Assembly: GCF_000367925.1 (NCBI RefSeq)
Contig: NZ_KB849164.1
Coordinates: 270,507 to 334,506, forward strand
Direction of reading: 5' to 3'
DNA from: Acinetobacter bohemicus ANC 3994
GTDB lineage: Bacteria; Pseudomonadota; Gammaproteobacteria; Pseudomonadales; Moraxellaceae
DNA: 64,000 nucleotides
Part shown: positions 63,668 to 64,000 of the stretch, piece by piece
Layout of the letters: every line of letters begins with the position of its first letter
Numbering within the stretch: the stretch's first letter is position 1
Notes under the pieces: model-generated
Database searches by the model: none
What the model was told of the DNA's origin: nothing
What the model saw: the letters and a program-made list of their open reading frames with translations, nothing else
Position numbers and translations under genes: made by a program

Positions 63668-63835
63668 GCGTAGGCATTAGCTTTACTTTTGAAAGGTCAA
63701 AATGAGGATCTCAAAATATATTTTGAGTCCGCAAGAAAAACCTTTTGTTTCCCATACACGACATCCTGAGCCAGTTTTAAGCACTGCTTTAAAATGCAGC
63801 GCAAGGATGGGAAACGTGTGGCATCCATGCCACAC
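63668..63835 (+). repeat. Dispersed intergenic element, copy B2
   Basis: This 168-base element aligns with the reverse complement of 36304-36420 and has the same shared GCGTAGGCA start. Hairpin 2 has arms TTTCCCAT (63748-63755) and ATGGGAAA (63807-63814), one base pair swapped relative to B1 so pairing is kept. The final stem GTGTGGCAT/ATGCCACAC (63816-63835) is perfect. It has extra hairpins inside loops: a perfect 18-bp palindrome at 63710-63727 and CTGC...GCAG near 63784-63799. Hairpin 1 is decayed. The 66-codon ORF across it (63702-63902) is a shadow. Confidence 0.8.
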
Positions 63836-63929
63836 CCATCAATCTAACACCTGCCAAAATTTATTTTTAATTTTGGTTTTACGAACTACTCGTATTGATT
63901 AAATAATAACTTATGAAAGAAGCCTATTA

Positions 63930-64000
63930 ATGGATTATATTGCTGCAAATTTGCCTGCGCTTGATTTTGATGCGACACGAAATTTTTATGCCATGTTGGG
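63930..64000 (+). CDS. VOC-superfamily (glyoxalase/bleomycin-resistance-like) protein, 5' part
   Basis: The window ends after 23 codons: MDYIAANLPALDFDATRNFYAML... The pattern NLPALDFDATRNFYAMLGF is the opening strand and first helix of a vicinal-oxygen-chelate domain. The ATG follows GAAAGAAG. No metal ligands are visible yet and no specific activity can be assigned. Confidence 0.6.
   Translation, partial: MDYIAANLPALDFDATRNFYAML

Noticed and set aside
63702..63902. 66-aa ORF (MRISKYILSPQEKP...)
   Set aside because: It lies across repeat element B2 and its palindromes. There is no ribosome site, and the residues around WHPCHTHQ come from the hairpin sequence.

Overview
The window looks like a chromosomal segment of an Acinetobacter species (Moraxellaceae). 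The DNA is AT-rich. The order rubA-rubB-estB-oxyR, followed by mtgA/ppk1, is the arrangement known from Acinetobacter baylyi ADP1. The yhbY / rlmE-ftsH-folP and carA-carB-greA blocks are ordinary gammaproteobacterial housekeeping clusters. There is no prophage, insertion sequence or CRISPR array. The only clearly accessory patch is about 34.1-35.6 kb.

Layout. 0-9 kb: end of a PiT phosphate transporter, a conserved hypothetical, a rhomboid protease, nfuA, a Fur-controlled TonB-dependent receptor, a hypothetical and a secreted lipase. 9-18 kb: carbonic anhydrase, tesA divergent from a ybbA/ybbP-type ABC transporter, a second rhomboid, mtgA, ppk1 and a NarL-like regulator. 18.9-22.2 kb (minus strand): rubA-rubB-estB-oxyR, which couples alkane-hydroxylase electron transfer with an esterase and the peroxide sensor. 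22.7-33.6 kb: apt, yqiA-like, lysS, an unrecognised outer-membrane protein and lipoprotein pair, trpS, a DUF808 protein, a YpfJ-type metallopeptidase and an alkyltransferase-like protein. 33.6-36.7 kb: uspA, a wrecked KAP-type NTPase gene, a possible HEPN-like protein with a substituted catalytic residue, and a CatB-like acetyltransferase. 36.7-50 kb: greA, carAB with a probable leader terminator, a coiled-coil protein, yhbY, rlmE, ftsH, folP, a vWA lipoprotein and tRNA-Leu(UAA). 50-64 kb: a PhoD-like phosphatase, a CNNM/CorC protein, a LysR regulator, isocitrate lyase, dgkA, an orphan RND pump, a DUF4112 protein and the start of a VOC protein.

The most interesting non-coding signal is a family of dispersed intergenic elements, with four copies in 64 kb (4122-4430, 15209-15508, 36304-36420, 63668-63835). 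The copies share a modular architecture: a first hairpin, a CAAAAG-type linker, a second long hairpin, and an ACGT...CGTGTATC tail that in two copies carries an inserted GTGTGGCA/TGCCACAC hairpin. Stem arms differ between copies with paired compensatory changes, so structure rather than sequence appears to be kept. Two copies are bracketed by terminators that point inward.

All calls come from reading sequence and translation by eye. No database or folding search was run.
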